From assembly GCA_029582155.1 (NCBI GenBank), contig CM055894.1:34939132-35003131 (forward strand): a stretch of DNA of 64,000 bases. The letters are read 5' to 3'. Position 1 is the stretch's first letter. Each line of letters opens with the position of its first letter. The translations under genes and the position numbers were made by a program. Origin of the DNA: Panopea generosa (lineage: Eukaryota; Mollusca; Bivalvia; Adapedonta; Hiatellidae). Of this stretch, positions 1 to 11,684 are shown in pieces. The notes below the pieces were generated by a model, which worked only from the letters and a program-made list of their open reading frames with translations, was not told the DNA's origin and made no database searches.

Positions 1-299
1 TGCTTCCATGTATCATAATTTGAGTAAGTCATCCGATTTCTTTGTTTAAGTGTGACTTGTTTAGAATTGAACAATTTTTAATTTACATTATTTGTAAACA
101 CTTGTGAATGTGCTTTTATAAGCATGTTCACGTTGCCAGCTGCATGGGTAATCATCTGAAGTTATCTTTAGCATACAAACATGCCACCATTCTACCCCTA
201 GTCGACATCATGTCGCCGCTAATCTTGGTATTAGACACTATTGCAATAGTTCAACCATCGGAATAAATGCATGACTGTGTCTTAGATAATAAATAAAAT

Positions 300-640
300 A
301 CATTCTCAAGTAAACAATGAAGATCATTCGTCACTTATATGAAGTTCATTATTCTAGTGTCACTTTCACCGTTTCTACATGCCATAATTGTGCTTTGGAG
401 GATAACTGAGATGATAAATTACTTTCATAGATTAGCCAAATGTTCAGAAATATATGAAATTCCCTATCATTTTTCACTCATATAAAGCTATCAGTTCACG
501 TATGTAAATTTGTCCACCTCGTCCAGATGTGTTGCATGGATAGTGTATCTATGGTTTGCATTGTAGCTAGGCGCATTCGCCGTAGTCTGTACATTTATAT
601 CTTGGTTATTCACAAAAAGTTATCTCCATATAAATATACA
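300..640. repeat. Two adjoining dispersed repeat fragments
   Basis: Bases about 310-460 match 32555-32770 (shared starts such as GTAAACAATGAAGATCATTC). Bases about 470-640 match 49720-49800, 50725-50990 and 51420-51665 (shared CATATAAAGCTATCA and TATGGTTTGCATTGT). No open frame is shared among copies, so these are treated as non-coding repeats of unknown class. Confidence 0.6.
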
Positions 641-2020
641 ATTATATATATATGATTATATATGACTTATTTGAATGTATAAATAAGTTAAATACACGGC
701 ATCAGTTTTCATTCATTTTGATACACGATGTAATAGTTTGAGTAGACACAACAATGCGATTAAAACGATTATCAGTATCTCAATTCTGAAGAAACCTAAA
801 AATGTATGTCACAGGGGAAATAATCGCTATACTCGTATAGAACTGATTGTTTTTGTTCAGCAACATTTGTAGAAAAGTGTCATCTGATATAAAGTTTCCG
901 AGGCTTCAATGAAAAAGTGTTGTCAAACAGACAAAACGATTCTACAAAAGAATGTTTACTTCACGTTCATGTTTATATTAGGATAGTCTCATAATAACTT
1001 CAAATGACCAATTTCGTTCTCAGCATTTTTGTAGAGCTCCAATTGTACAAAATGTTGATATAAATATGCGTTGTCATGTTTTGCACGCATGAGGCACAGG
1101 ATTCAGCCAAAGAGATTGTGTCTTTAGTAAATATAATGTCAGTGAACGTTTCTCTTGTGAATATATGATGCATTAAACGAATATAAACTTATATAAACAG
1201 TGATCGCAAACATGTTATTTAGTTCAGTTGCATTATCATCTTGTATTACCTAATATTGAGTTCACACGTGGCAATATTATAAATTGTGTAGAAAATGTTT
1301 CATGAAATATAACTATGTTCTGCTGTTTATCAATGACATAAATACCTGTTAACGGATGTTCTTTATTTGGAATTTAGTGTAGATATTTAACGTCCGTGTT
1401 GGCATTAATCCAAAGTTGAGATATTTGACACTTATTTTCTTTTCATTGATCGGGTATGGAAATTGCAAAATAAACACGCTATTTATAGTATTTGATTGTT
1501 TCCGAATGTTTGATAATAATGAAATGTCAATTTAAACTAAACTAATATTATATAGATGAAGTGATATGATTTTCATTTAAGTTATATCGATAAGGAGAGT
1601 TTCTACAATAATAAAAAATAAAGTACAGTTTTTTGTGTAATATATATAATGGATTGTATTAAACACACACTAGCTATTGTTAACCTTATGAGTGGCTAAC
1701 CGACATTATATAGTATTAGAGTAACAGTCTCCTGGTGATATTGATGCAATACCACGCAAAGGACCAAAATGCAATTTTGTCGGGCATTGTTACCTACATG
1801 TCATTTGATCTGAGACGTCCTGCCAATTAAATACGCAGATAATCTTACCGAAATTGGTTCCAGCGACGCAATTGTCCTTAGAAATTTTCTTAATATAAAC
1901 TGACGATATCTAAGTAAACAATAGTTTTATTGACATGATTTATTGCATGTGTTATAAAACACCGTCATGTGGCTAGTGCACGGAGCGATAGTCGTTGTCA
2001 AGTCAGGTCAATATACAGGT
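641..2020. other. AT-rich stretch, no gene seen
   Basis: No supported exon. A short open frame on the plus strand near 1729-1806 (PGDIDAIPRKG... to a stop) has plausible composition but no acceptor. Bases about 1945-2000 contain an AACACCGTCATGTGG block with a second copy at 46628-46690. Confidence 0.4.
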
Positions 2021-2021
2021 T

Positions 2022-2115
2022 AAAATATCCCCTAACTATCATCTTACTCATACAAATATCCCCTAACTATCAACTTACTCATACAAATATCCCCTAACTA
2101 TCAACTTACTCATAC
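2022..2115. repeat. 31-bp tandem repeat, three copies
   Basis: The unit AAATATCCCCTAACTATC plus a CAACTTACTCATAC half recurs at spacing 31 three times, nearly identical, so the array is recent. Confidence 0.9.
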
Positions 2116-2439
2116 TAATTTAAATATATAATCACAGTGGCAAACCCATATGACCTCATCGTATGGAGCGGAGTAAAATCAGAGGAAAAGTGTCTATTTA
2201 GGTACCTTTTACCTAAAAACTTTCTTAATATTGCATTTAAATGTACGAAATAAAGACGAACACTGCCTTTGTATAGAGATGAATCTTCGTTGCTATCACG
2301 TTAATATGTAATGCTCGTATTTTTGAAAAATACTATAATTGTTTCATAGATCCATAAAATCTAAGGTATAAAGGAATTTTCAATTATATATCTGTCTGTC
2401 ATGGAAACAAACAGCACAAAAATCTCAATATTTGACGTA

Positions 2440-2575
2440 TCAACAAGTAGCTGGCAATCTTTCTCACTTAAAGTTTTGGGAGCGAGCGGTTCTCGAACCT
2501 TAGCAGTGAGAGATAAATGATCTTGAGATGATGCCTTAAACCACTCGGTCATGGAGGACACTCTAAACTCAGTGC
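2440..2575 (-). mobile_element. tRNA-Ser/Leu-derived SINE, 5' part
   Basis: On the minus strand the sequence has a near-perfect A box (TGACCGAGTGGTTTAAGGC) and a B box (GGTTCGAGAACC), both typical of class II tRNAs (Ser or Leu). A body shared with copies at 3365-3560, 20725-20935, 44600-44810 and 49838-49995 follows. Its 5' junction is also present at the duplicated locus near 24.85 kb, so insertion preceded that duplication. Confidence 0.75.
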
Positions 2576-2706
2576 ATCTTAGTAAAAAACAGAATGGGTA
2601 GTGTCCTTTTCGTTTCAGTAAATATTTTTGAAAGCAATCAATAAATAACTTCAATTCCGATATATTTTGTCGTAGTATAAATTACCATTTATTTATTTTG
2701 CTTCAG

Positions 2707-2739
2707 ACTGTGTCAAGAAATCTAAATGCAACAAGGGTG
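2707..2739 (+). CDS. 33-nt internal exon, phase 1-1
   Basis: The exon lies between a good acceptor (TTTTGCTTCAG) and a perfect donor (GTAAGTA). Entered in phase 1, with a split Asp codon, it reads D-CVKKSKCNKG-G and leaves in phase 1. The paralogous exon at 25096-25149 keeps both splice sites and the frame, and is longer by exactly 21 nt (7 codons). Conservation of frame and splice sites against a diverged intron is the main evidence that it is a true exon. The next phase-compatible exon downstream is the death-domain exon at 8220. No domain can be assigned to 11 residues; a linker or cytoplasmic stalk is an inference. Earlier exons were not found and may lie before the window. Confidence 0.6.
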
Positions 2740-3364
2740 GTAAGTATACTCTATTTTTTCACACATACAATATACGTACATGTACTATGTTTATTTACGA
2801 ATTTAAGTGTTCACGTAACACTATATTAGTTTATTACAAATAGTTGTTCATTGTCGCATCATAAAACATTGTACACATGTTAACTCCGTGATCTGGTGGT
2901 GCATATTACTAAGTGGTCACTTTAAGTATTTTCTGAAACCATAGATTGAAACAAATATCCAAAATTATAAAATTGTCTAAATTAAAAGCTGTTCATGAAC
3001 ATTTCACGAAAATGTCTACACGTGTCATTCTAATTGTCAAGTTTTGCATTTTGCTATGATGGAGTCCACTTCCACAGTTGTCTATTACCATGGAACCAAT
3101 AGCCAACATTCGTTTCAGTCGCATTACTTCAAATTTTGTCAAATAACTTTATGAAAATACATCAACCTAGTGTTGTAATTGTGTCATAACTAGACATTTT
3201 TCATTTAGGGTATTTATTCTGTTACTAGACAAATAAATAAATAAAATGACGAGTATTTTACTTTCCGGTGCACATCGACAAATCCTATTGACGTAATTGT
3301 GCCTTTTGCTGAGAAGCAGCTTTCATTTTCAAGTTTCTGCACTTAACCTTTTAACCGGGTTTAA
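2740..3364. other. Intron, no other feature
   Basis: Intronic sequence after the 33-nt exon. It matches 25150-25790 as part of the segmental duplication. Nothing else is seen. Confidence 0.5.
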
Positions 3365-3560
3365 CACCATTTTTCAACACATTTTAGGTTATATATGGCA
3401 TATCGAGTTTTATTAGTTGATGAAGACTTCAGAATGAATATGAGTAGGAACACAGTCCTTCTGCAAGAAACTGGCAAACTTTTTCACTTAAAGTTTCGGA
3501 GTGAGCGTTTTACGAACCTTAGCGGTGAGAGAGTTATTGATTTTGAGACGGCTCTGGCCA
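3365..3560 (-). mobile_element. tRNA-Ser/Leu-derived SINE, mostly body
   Basis: The plus strand shows the reverse complement of the family body (AACTGGCAAACTTTTTCACTTAAAG, a degenerate B box near 3520-3535 and the GAATGAAT.TGAGTAG segment). The tRNA head is eroded. The 66-codon open frame here is a translation of the SINE, not a gene. Confidence 0.7.
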
Positions 3561-3568
3561 CAACAAAG

Positions 3569-3622
3569 CGTTCGGTTGCTGATTGGATAATCTAAGCGTT
3601 TATCCAATCAGCAACCAGAACG
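3569..3622. repeat. Inverted repeat, ~21-nt arms, 11-nt loop
   Basis: Arms CGTTCGGTTGCTGATTGGAT (3569-) and ATCCAATCAGCAACCAGAACG (to 3622) pair along almost their whole length around an 11-nt loop. Each arm carries an ATTGG/CCAAT core. It is probably the end of a hairpin-type MITE remnant; no protein is encoded. Confidence 0.75.
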
Positions 3623-3624
3623 TT

Positions 3625-4140
3625 TAGCAGTTGCGTTTTAATTCACATTTCATAATTAAGAGCGGTGTGATCTGGTTATTGATATATGCTCGCAAAAATG
3701 ACCAGTTTAAAGCGCGACGGTAAATAAGAATTTGACTGGTCATCGATATTATTACACATATTGCTGATAAAAACATTGAATTATTAGTACTACCAACAAT
3801 ATTTAAATGTTGTTGGGGATTCATGGCATCAGTTAGTTTGTTTATAGTGCATAATGACCATTACTGTCGATAAGCTGTTTATAAGATTACATACGATAGC
3901 ATTACGGTAATTATATTCTATTTAGGCTTACATACCGATTAAAACTTCACTTATAAATACTATTAACAAATGAACTTGCGCTATATAGGAGCAATGTGTT
4001 AGCCTTATGTATTGATTTAATAAGAATACCTGCACTCAAATTAATTTTTATGTAATGAACCCAAATTGTCTCAACCAGCTAGGCCTTTTTAGCCGATGCT
4101 TATCTTATAATAATTTTAAATAGGTCTGCCAACAGTTAAT
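3625..4140. other. Gene-free AT-rich stretch
   Basis: No exon, RNA gene or recognised repeat is visible. Short open frames on the minus strand have no supporting features. Confidence 0.4.
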
Positions 4141-4192
4141 CAATTTTTTTTTTATTTATTTATTTATTCACTTATTCATTCATTCATTTTAC

Positions 4193-4259
<67 letters not shown>

Positions 4260-4918
4260 TTCATTTATTTATTCATTCATCCATTTTAATTGATTGATTT
4301 ATTTATTAATTCATTCATTCATTCATTTATTCATTCATTTATTCATTCATTCATTCATTCATTAATTCATTAATTCATTAATTCATTCATTCATTCATTC
4401 ATTCATTCATTCATTCATTCATTCATTCATTCATTCATTCATTCATTCATTCATTCATCAATCCATTCATTCATTCATTCATTCATTCATTCATTCATTC
4501 ATTCATTCATTCATTCATTCATTCATTCATTCATTCATTCATTCTTTCATTCATTCAAGCATTCATTCATTCATTCATTATTTATTTATAAATCTATTTT
4601 TTATATTTATTTTCTCATTTATTCATTCATTCATTCATTCATTCAAGCATTCATTCATTCATTATTTTTTTATTTATTAATCTATTATTTTATATTTATT
4701 TTCTCATTCATTCATTCATTAATTAATAATTATTCATTCATTCATTCATTCATTCATTCATTCATTCATTCATTCATTCATTCATTCATTCATTCATTCA
4801 TTCATTCATTCATTCATTCATTCATTTTATATGTTGATTGATTGATTGATTTATTTAGTCTTTCATTCATTAATTCATTCATTAATTCATTCATTTATCT
4901 TTATTTATTTATTCATTC

Positions 4919-4950
<32 letters not shown>

Positions 4951-4999
4951 TTCATTCATTCATTCATTCATTCATTCATTCATTCATTCATTCATTCAT

Positions 5000-5042
<43 letters not shown>

Positions 5043-5081
5043 TTCAGTGATTCATTCATTAATTCATTTATTCATTCATAT

Positions 5082-5116
<35 letters not shown>

Positions 5117-5137
5117 TTGATTTATTTATTTATGTAT

Positions 5138-5168
<31 letters not shown>

Positions 5169-5175
5169 TTTGATA
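4141..5175. repeat. Compound ATTT/ATTC microsatellite, ~1 kb
   Basis: About 1,035 bp of tetranucleotide repeat in alternating pure blocks: (ATTT)n at 4185-4260, long (ATTC)n at 4380-4560 and 4735-4825, then ATTC and ATTT blocks to 5175, with short interruptions such as CAAGCATTC and TTTATAAATCTATTTTT seen twice. The 92- and 220-codon open frames full of FIHS and LFIY are translations of the repeat. Confidence 0.97.
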
Positions 5176-5289
5176 TTACTCGAAATAAAGATAAAACGTG
5201 TAACATTTACATATTTATTACATGGTTATCACGTTAAAAGTGTGTGTATGTCGTATGTACTTACATACTGCCATATACAAAAGAAACAG

Positions 5290-6060
5290 ACTTATTTCAA
5301 AATGTTGTTTTATATTGGCCGCTCAAGGCTTGGTAATGTATGCGTTAAGGCTCCTACCAAGATTGGTGCCAAGCAATACATAAGTTCTCTCAACCGAAAG
5401 GATACCAGACGTGTTAGGCTAATCAGCCTCCTTAATCCAAACATGTATCCTACATCAGTACCGATGTTACTTAATGCAATGCAACTACCCGAAGCAACTC
5501 GAGTGTGACTAACAACATCAAGTATACAACAGAGTGTCACCCCAGGGTCCAACCGATTGTGGGACCATAGGCCTCAGCTTCCAACGGGAACGTATCGGAA
5601 CCGATACCGTCGTTGAAAGAAGAGAACTATAACCACACAAACAGCAATGAAAGGGGGCGCTCCGGCCAAATCGTATACGCTTTATTGTTGTATTACGCAA
5701 AACAGCAATGCTAGCTAGGTCTTACCAGTACTGTAAGGGCCAGACCTAGTGACCCGAAGCAACTCGGGTCAATTACCCTTAAAATAGCAAACGGTGTCAT
5801 ACACCAGTCACAGTAATACAAGCAACGCAACTGACTCGAAGCAACTCAAGTCCAAGTGGCAAACGGTATCACTCGCAAATCACCGTTATGTCAAGCAACG
5901 CAACTGACTTGAAGCAATTCAAGTCAACCACAGCCTCAGTATAACGCAATAACCTAAACACCAAATACATTGCAACAAGATTAAATTAGTTTTCCGATTA
6001 TAGACAAATATGTCCCGTCGGGAACGTAGCTGACTACCAACGACGAGAGATGAAAAGCCC
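5290..6060. other. GC-richer unclassified segment with hairpin repeats
   Basis: Base composition shifts clearly upward from its AT-rich flanks. Four copies of a short inverted motif built around GAAGCAA occur at 5488-5503, 5753-5768, 5835-5850 and 5908-5923. The last three lie in imperfect ~72-82-bp repeats that also share GCAAACGGT and AAGCAACGCAACTGA. A longer hairpin (CTAGGTCT...AGACCTAG, inner CTTAC...GTAAG) occupies 5715-5749. No protein match is recognised. It could be the non-coding part of a mobile element or a structured RNA; neither is proven. Confidence 0.5.
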
Positions 6061-7020
6061 ACAATCTGGAAATTCACGACGTTTAAAGCTAAATATTACG
6101 AAAGCTACTTTTCACTGAATGCAGCGCCTGGTCACCTTCCGATCGATAAAACTTGTCCGCACCTTTATTTTACTACATATTGAAGAGCGACTAGTAAAAG
6201 ACTGCGTTTCTCATATGCACAGCAAACTGAACTGACTGGCTTATAAATAATATAAAATTTCTTCTGTTCTATAGATCATGACAAGAACTACTCAAAACAT
6301 ATGTTATCCAAATCAGTATTGCACTAAGCGTAGCTTCTTTCTACCATACTGAAATTGTCTCTTGTACCATACTTTATTGCTGCTCGGTGTAGATGTTCAC
6401 TCATAACATTGCACTATGTACAAGTACCGTAGTAGCTGTCCATGTTCATAGTCGTGTTCTAACATGTGATGCCAGAATGTTGCCTCCTTCCAACAACAGT
6501 TGATCTTGGAATGTAATAACACCATACATGTATGGAAACCAGGATGTTCTATAATACCCCTCTAGCTGTTACTCAACGAACGTGACCTTGAGCCAGGTAT
6601 CAGGAACATTATCTAGCTGTTTCATTTCGGATAACGTCCTTCACCTCATCATGTAATAAAGCCTGGAAAATATACTTAAAGCAGCAATTCTGATATTAAT
6701 TTCCTATATAATACAATAAGAAAAATGCATTTTTAAAGAAGAAGAAACAATGATTATTTATAACCGCCATTATTCGACTACCTCACAGAAGTGCATTCTG
6801 TTTCCAATGGTGTACTGTGCCTTATCAGATAATCAATGACAGAAAGTCTGCTACCAGTATCTGAGGTTAAAATGCTTCTGTTAGTCTCATCCTTTCATGA
6901 ATATAAGAGACCGGTGAATTTGTATGGTGATTTATCGGTATTATCTCCGTTAAACAACGCATTAAGAATAACAGGCTTAAGAGGGCCTATGTTGATCACC
7001 TTATTTCACCTAGGCCTATG
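6061..7020. other. Gene-free stretch
   Basis: No exon or repeat family could be assigned. The 61-codon frame at 6836-7021 has no splice sites, domain or conserved copy. Confidence 0.35.
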
Positions 7021-7021
7021 A

Positions 7022-8060
7022 AGAACTTATAGAAGTATATGTTTTCCCATAGTATTTCTATGTAAATTTCAAAGTCACCCAATTCGAAATTAACTCTAGC
7101 TATGTTATTTGAACAAACTTGAAAGCAAATTTAATGAATATTTTGTAATGAATAAGACAATTTGGTTGACCTGTTTTTGAGAAGAATAATTTTTAAAATT
7201 CACAGTTTTATCTCTATTTGTGTACGTATTGACTCCTTATGGTTATTACCATACCCAACCCCTTTAATCTCAACTTTTATGACTGAAATAAGTCCAGATC
7301 TCAATATGATGAAATTAGTTCTTGAAATAGATGGGAAAAAGAAAACTTCCCATATCATTGCTGTGTAAAAATCAAAGTCCCTTACTAAGCATGAATAAAT
7401 CATAGTCAGTTTTTAATTGAACAAAAATGAAACCCCTACGCAGAGAGATAATGTGTTTTAAATATGAACGAATGTTTGGCTGAGCTATTTTTCAATTCAT
7501 AGTTGTATGCTTTTTCGTCATGTACTGGACACTTGTCGATATTAATATCCTTTTATAGATACGGTCTCAACAGCTATGACTGAAAACACTATTGAAAATA
7601 CTTGAAACGGGGTGGGAGATTTTCCTGTTTTCCCGTAGTATGCACAGTATTTACATATCAAACCACCATTACTGGTACCAAAGTAGGCTAGATTATTTCC
7701 ATTTATGAAATAATTGGCTTATCAGTTCCTGATCCGTTAGTGATATTAAATCCCCTTTAAAAGACCCATTCTTAACTGCTTTGTCAAATATGCTTCAAAC
7801 TTCAAAATGATTGATTTGGAAACGAAGATAGATGAGAGAAAAATTGAATTTCCTGTTTCTCGTTGTAATTCTATTCTAGTAAAAATCAAAGTCCCCTATC
7901 TTGACCTCGAGAAAAATAAACCCCTACTCACAGGAATATGTATACCAAATATGAAAACATATGGTCGATTCTTAAGAAATTGAGAAGGACAGACGGTTCA
8001 AACGAGGGTCACATGGCGATCACAAAAGTTTACTTGTGAGTCTTCGGCTCCGTTGAAATA
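7022..8060 (+). repeat. Relic of modular bivalve repeat (CCCATAGTATTTC family)
   Basis: Several degenerate modules of roughly 280 bp follow one another. Each has TTTTCCCATAGTATTTC, then AAATTTCAAAGTC, a pyrimidine-rich CCC motif, TTGAACAAACTTGAA and TTTTTGAGAAGAATAATTTT. The end (ACAGACGGTTCAAACG ... TGTGAGTCTTCGGCTCCGTTGA) looks like the terminal palindrome of the same family. The element at 51938-53235 shows its opposite end. Identification rests on remembered bivalve repeats, not an alignment. Confidence 0.55.
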
Positions 8061-8219
8061 ACAAACATTTACTTGATTCGTTCATGTGGTGTACTGATGA
8101 ATACACATTAAGACGAATTATTTATGTTGGGTGCCTTGTTTATATTGAATTTCACTTTATATTGTCCAAAAATTGAATTAATGTCTTCATGGTTACATTG
8201 TATTAACACTTTATTTCAG

Positions 8220-8515
8220 ATACTTCTGTCCTCTCTGACCAAACCCTGGATAGGGTCCCAAGTGAAAAGGAAATAGTCACAATAGCAAATAGGATTGGAA
8301 ACAAATGGCAGCAACTGACACTAATGTTGGGGTTGTCTCAAGCGGATTTTGAACGGGCTCAGGCGAACAGTCCTCACAGCGTAGTGGACCAAGGCATCAT
8401 TATTCTGATAAAGTGGGTGAAAAACAATAAGACAACTGCGACATTTAGGGAACTGGAAAGTGCCATGAGACAGACGAATATATACACTAAGGATGTGTTT
8501 AAAGGTATTAGGTGA
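8220..8515 (+). CDS. Terminal exon encoding a C-terminal death domain
   Basis: The exon follows a strong acceptor (ACTTTATTTCAG) in phase 1 (split Asp) and runs 98 codons to TGA at 8513-8515. From about residue 12 to 92 it has the six-helix pattern of a death domain: VTIANRIGNKWQQL, the LGLSQADFERAQANSP signature, QGIIILIKWVKNN with the conserved Trp, TATFRELESAM, and DVFKGIR at the end. Death domains form homotypic complexes in apoptosis and NF-kB signalling, and a C-terminal position is usual for TNFR-type receptors and for adaptors such as FADD, MyD88 and IRAK. Which class this is cannot be decided, since the N-terminal exons are missing. The entry phase fits the exon at 2707-2739. There is no break in the domain, so it looks functional. 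Confidence 0.85.
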
Positions 8516-8850
8516 GGATAAGAGTTGAACTTGATCACTTTGCAGGATATCGTCGTTCTGCAGATGATTTAAAAAAACAACAGAGTACTTTACTTTTATA
8601 TATTATCTTAAAACAACTAGAAATGTTTACAAAAAAGGAGAATACATTACAAATAGACCCTCAAAATGGAGATCGCGATCAAGTACCCGGATGTGTGAAG
8701 TCGCGTGTAAACTATCTGTTTGCTATGCCACTGTACATAATTAGTTTTGTTCATAATTTTGTGACAATTGTTTTCTTACAAAGATATACAAACAGTAATA
8801 TTGTAGTATGCATTTCTTTATTTTAAAGAAGAACCATGTTTTCGCGATAC
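8516..8850 (+). other. Probable 3' UTR of the death-domain transcript
   Basis: AT-rich sequence directly after the stop. The 104-codon frame at 8512-8826 overlaps the real stop and has no domain. A candidate AATAAA lies further down near 9244; no clear signal was seen nearer. Confidence 0.4.
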
Positions 8851-8851
8851 T

Positions 8852-9070
8852 TAGTTACAATATAGTTGTTAACGCGTCTTTATGTCAATCTAGAGATCGT
8901 GAGTTCGAATCGTCACAAGGCAAAAGTCTCCATACCAGTTAGTCATGTACTTGGCTCTACAGCCATGCATCTCCCACCTATGAATATGTGGGAAATAGAC
9001 ACTTGTAAATATGAGATGTATAAAGTACTGGTCAATAGTCTAGTGGAACGATATCGCGGTATGTGTGTTT
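8852..9070 (+). mobile_element. tRNA-derived SINE, head and unknown body
   Basis: TTAGTTACAATATAGTTG resembles a degenerate A box, and GTGAGTTCGAATCGTCAC is a B box/T arm with a nearly perfect stem. The same T arm occurs at 59289. The body after 8930 does not match the other SINE copies here. Confidence 0.55.
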
Positions 9071-9594
9071 AATATTTCTTTATATAATAGTTAAATATGT
9101 GATATAATGTGTGTCATGCTTTACTTTTATGCTTGAGATAACCATGTGTTTACCTTGCGTATTGACATATTGTTCGAAAATGCTTTGTAAATATTTTAAA
9201 TCATCAGATAATTCTCACAACATTACTTATTTTAGTTCCGTCAATAAATCGTATTGGATGTAAAATTTACTCCTATGCAACAACAACAACAACAATAACA
9301 CCAACAATAACATGTTTTACTCAGCATAAAGTAAATGTATAATGCTTCTATCCTTTACAGATCAATAATAACAACAATTATATTAATTAAAGTCGAAATT
9401 GAGAGTAATTCAAGTAATGATTTGTTTAATTGTCAGGGTGTTTAGTGCAACGTTTGCAACATAAAAACATATCCCTTTTAGAATAATGATAAGTGAAAAT
9501 CAAAGTTGCCGTTTACACCATTAATTGTTGCAAAACTATACATATATAAATTTTGACGAATAATTGTGCTGGCAATTTAAGCAATAATAGCCGA
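9071..9594. other. Gene-free, small CAA microsatellite
   Basis: AT-rich sequence with an interrupted (CAA)n/(CAATAA)n run at about 9279-9311. Nothing else is recognised. Confidence 0.5.
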
Positions 9595-10310
9595 CGGACA
9601 AAATTAGTTTACTCTATACACACCTATGGTAAGGTAGTACATTTGGAAAGAAAATAGATGAAAAAATCGTTTACTCTATACCCACCTCTGCTATAAGTAG
9701 TACTTTTGGAAAGGAAATACATGACAAGACTAGTTTACACTATACACACCAATGCTATAAGTAATATATTTGGAAAGGAAATACATGAAAAATAGTTTAC
9801 TCTATACACACCTGTGCTATAGGTAGTACATTTTGAAACGAAATAGATGAAAAAATAGTTTACTCTATATACACCAATGCTATAAGTAGTACATTTGAAA
9901 AGGAAATACATGAAATAAATAGTTTACTCTATACACACCTGTGCTATAGGTAGTACATTTGGAAAGGAAATAGATGAAAATATAGTTAACTCTATACACA
10001 CCTGTGCTATAGGTAGTACATTTGGAAAGGAAATAGATAAAAAAATAGTTTACTCTATACACACCTGTGCTATTGGTAGTACATTTGGAAAGGAAATAGA
10101 TGAAAAAATAGTTTATTCTGTACACACCTGTGCTATAGGTAGTATATTTTGAAAGGAAATAGATGAAAAATTACTTTACTCTATACACACCTGTGCTATA
10201 GGTAGTAAATTTGGAAAGGAAATACATGCATAAATAGTTTACTCTATACACACCTGTTCTATAAGTAGTACATTTGGAAAGGAAATACATGAAAAAAATA
10301 GAAAACAAAG
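9595..10310. repeat. ~61-bp minisatellite, about 12 copies
   Basis: The unit contains AGTTTACTCTATACACACC, TGTGCTATAGGTAGTAC and ATTTGGAAAGGAAATA, and repeats about every 61 bp, with the middle copies most alike. The 81-codon minus-strand frame 9880-10125 (repeating YRVNYFFIYFLSKCTT) is the repeat read in frame. Confidence 0.93.
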
Positions 10311-11684
10311 CATCTCCTTATCATAAATAAATAAATTATTGGTATACCAAATCCACCAAAACGTTGCAGAAGCAATATTTCAATCGAAATTGTAGCTTGA
10401 AACGAAATTCCCATTCTAAAATTAAACAGCACCTAATAACTGTTTGACGACCTTCATACCTTTAATTGGACTTATTCTAAGATTAAACAAATACAAATGA
10501 AATCACAAGACTCATTTGATACGTCATAAGCCAAAACCGAGCGGACAAAATAGCCGTTTCCGCGTATGGACATTGTTTCTTTTTGTGAAAATGAGTATTC
10601 ATTGAATGCCATAGACCTACAGATATCCCGATTATCGTATTGGCAATCCACTGGTTCAATTCATTCAAATACATCTTAATTTTCAACAGGTCATTGCCAG
10701 GATATAATGATATATTTGATTGTTCGATTGTTCATATATGTTATAATTGCCAAGTTGTTATTAAAAAGCAATGAACAAAACTGGTTATAATATGAAATAA
10801 AAGTATCATATTTGTGTTACACATCCTTCATAGCATTACTGTTACGCCTTCTGTAATTTGTGATAAGTTGAATATAAATTACTCAAACTGCGCCGCCACA
10901 TATTTCTAACACTTTCCAAAATGTATCTACTGTTTTTTTAAACATGTCTATAATGTGTTCTCCGTACTCTTAAATCGTCATAAGTATGTTTAGTGAATGC
11001 CACAAACACTTAACCTCGAAGTTGATTAATCATGTATACACGTCCGATTAAGTTTTATTTTCTGATCTTACTCAATGCATAAAAAGGTGGATTGTTCGAC
11101 TTTGTATAGTTAAAGTGTTAAACAGTGATGCAATATGGTTGTTGTTCTTCTTCGTCTTGCTGTTGTTGTTTTGCTGTTGTATTCAAATGAATGTGGATGT
11201 GTCTTGTCGTTTCAGATAACTATATTTCAATATATAACGGATACGCTAACTCTATTTTGACTAATGTACGTAACCTCAGCTGTGTTTCTGTTACGTATTT
11301 CTTTCTGAAGTTTTGCAATTGATACTGTGTTTCTGTTCTCGCCCGTGTTCAATTATTTAGGTTTATCGTTATTCAGTACTGCATATTTCGTTTTATTTTA
11401 TATAAAATGTGTGTGTTACATGTAAGAAACCATGCCGTTATAACACTATTCAATAAACAGCGGTTTTAGCCCGTACTGTCTTCGCACAGCAAATAACATA
11501 CAAAAAAGCATTTTTTTAAAGAACAAGCCAATGTTAGTTATCAACTGCAATTCTACATTTATTACACGTAATACATGACATTGTATATTTGACGGCAAAG
11601 ATATAATTATAATTATATTGATATATTTTTAGAAAAAAAAAACCAACTCATTTTTTATACGTGCGTGATCAAATCATTTGGTAA
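10311..11684. other. Gene-free stretch
   Basis: AT-rich sequence without supported exons. The 67-codon minus frame at 10483-10686 has no domain or splice support. Confidence 0.4.

Larger units (their letters stand above)
2530..3442 (+). repeat. Segmental duplication, copy 1 (pairs with 24845-25862)
   Basis: This ~0.9-kb block aligns along its length with 24845-25862: the flank after the SINE head (AACACTCT.AACTCAG), the exon and both splice sites, the intron stretch with GTACACATGTTAAC, and the start of the downstream SINE fragment. The two copies lie 22.3 kb apart in the same orientation and have diverged by many substitutions and indels. Confidence 0.8.

Noticed and set aside
3395-3595. 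66-codon frame starting MAYRVLLVDEDF, recalling a response-regulator start
   Set aside because: The text is the reverse complement of a SINE present at least five times in the window; the resemblance is accidental.
4842-5508. Long frames rich in FIHS/LFIY
   Set aside because: They are translations of the ATTT/ATTC microsatellite running into unrelated sequence.
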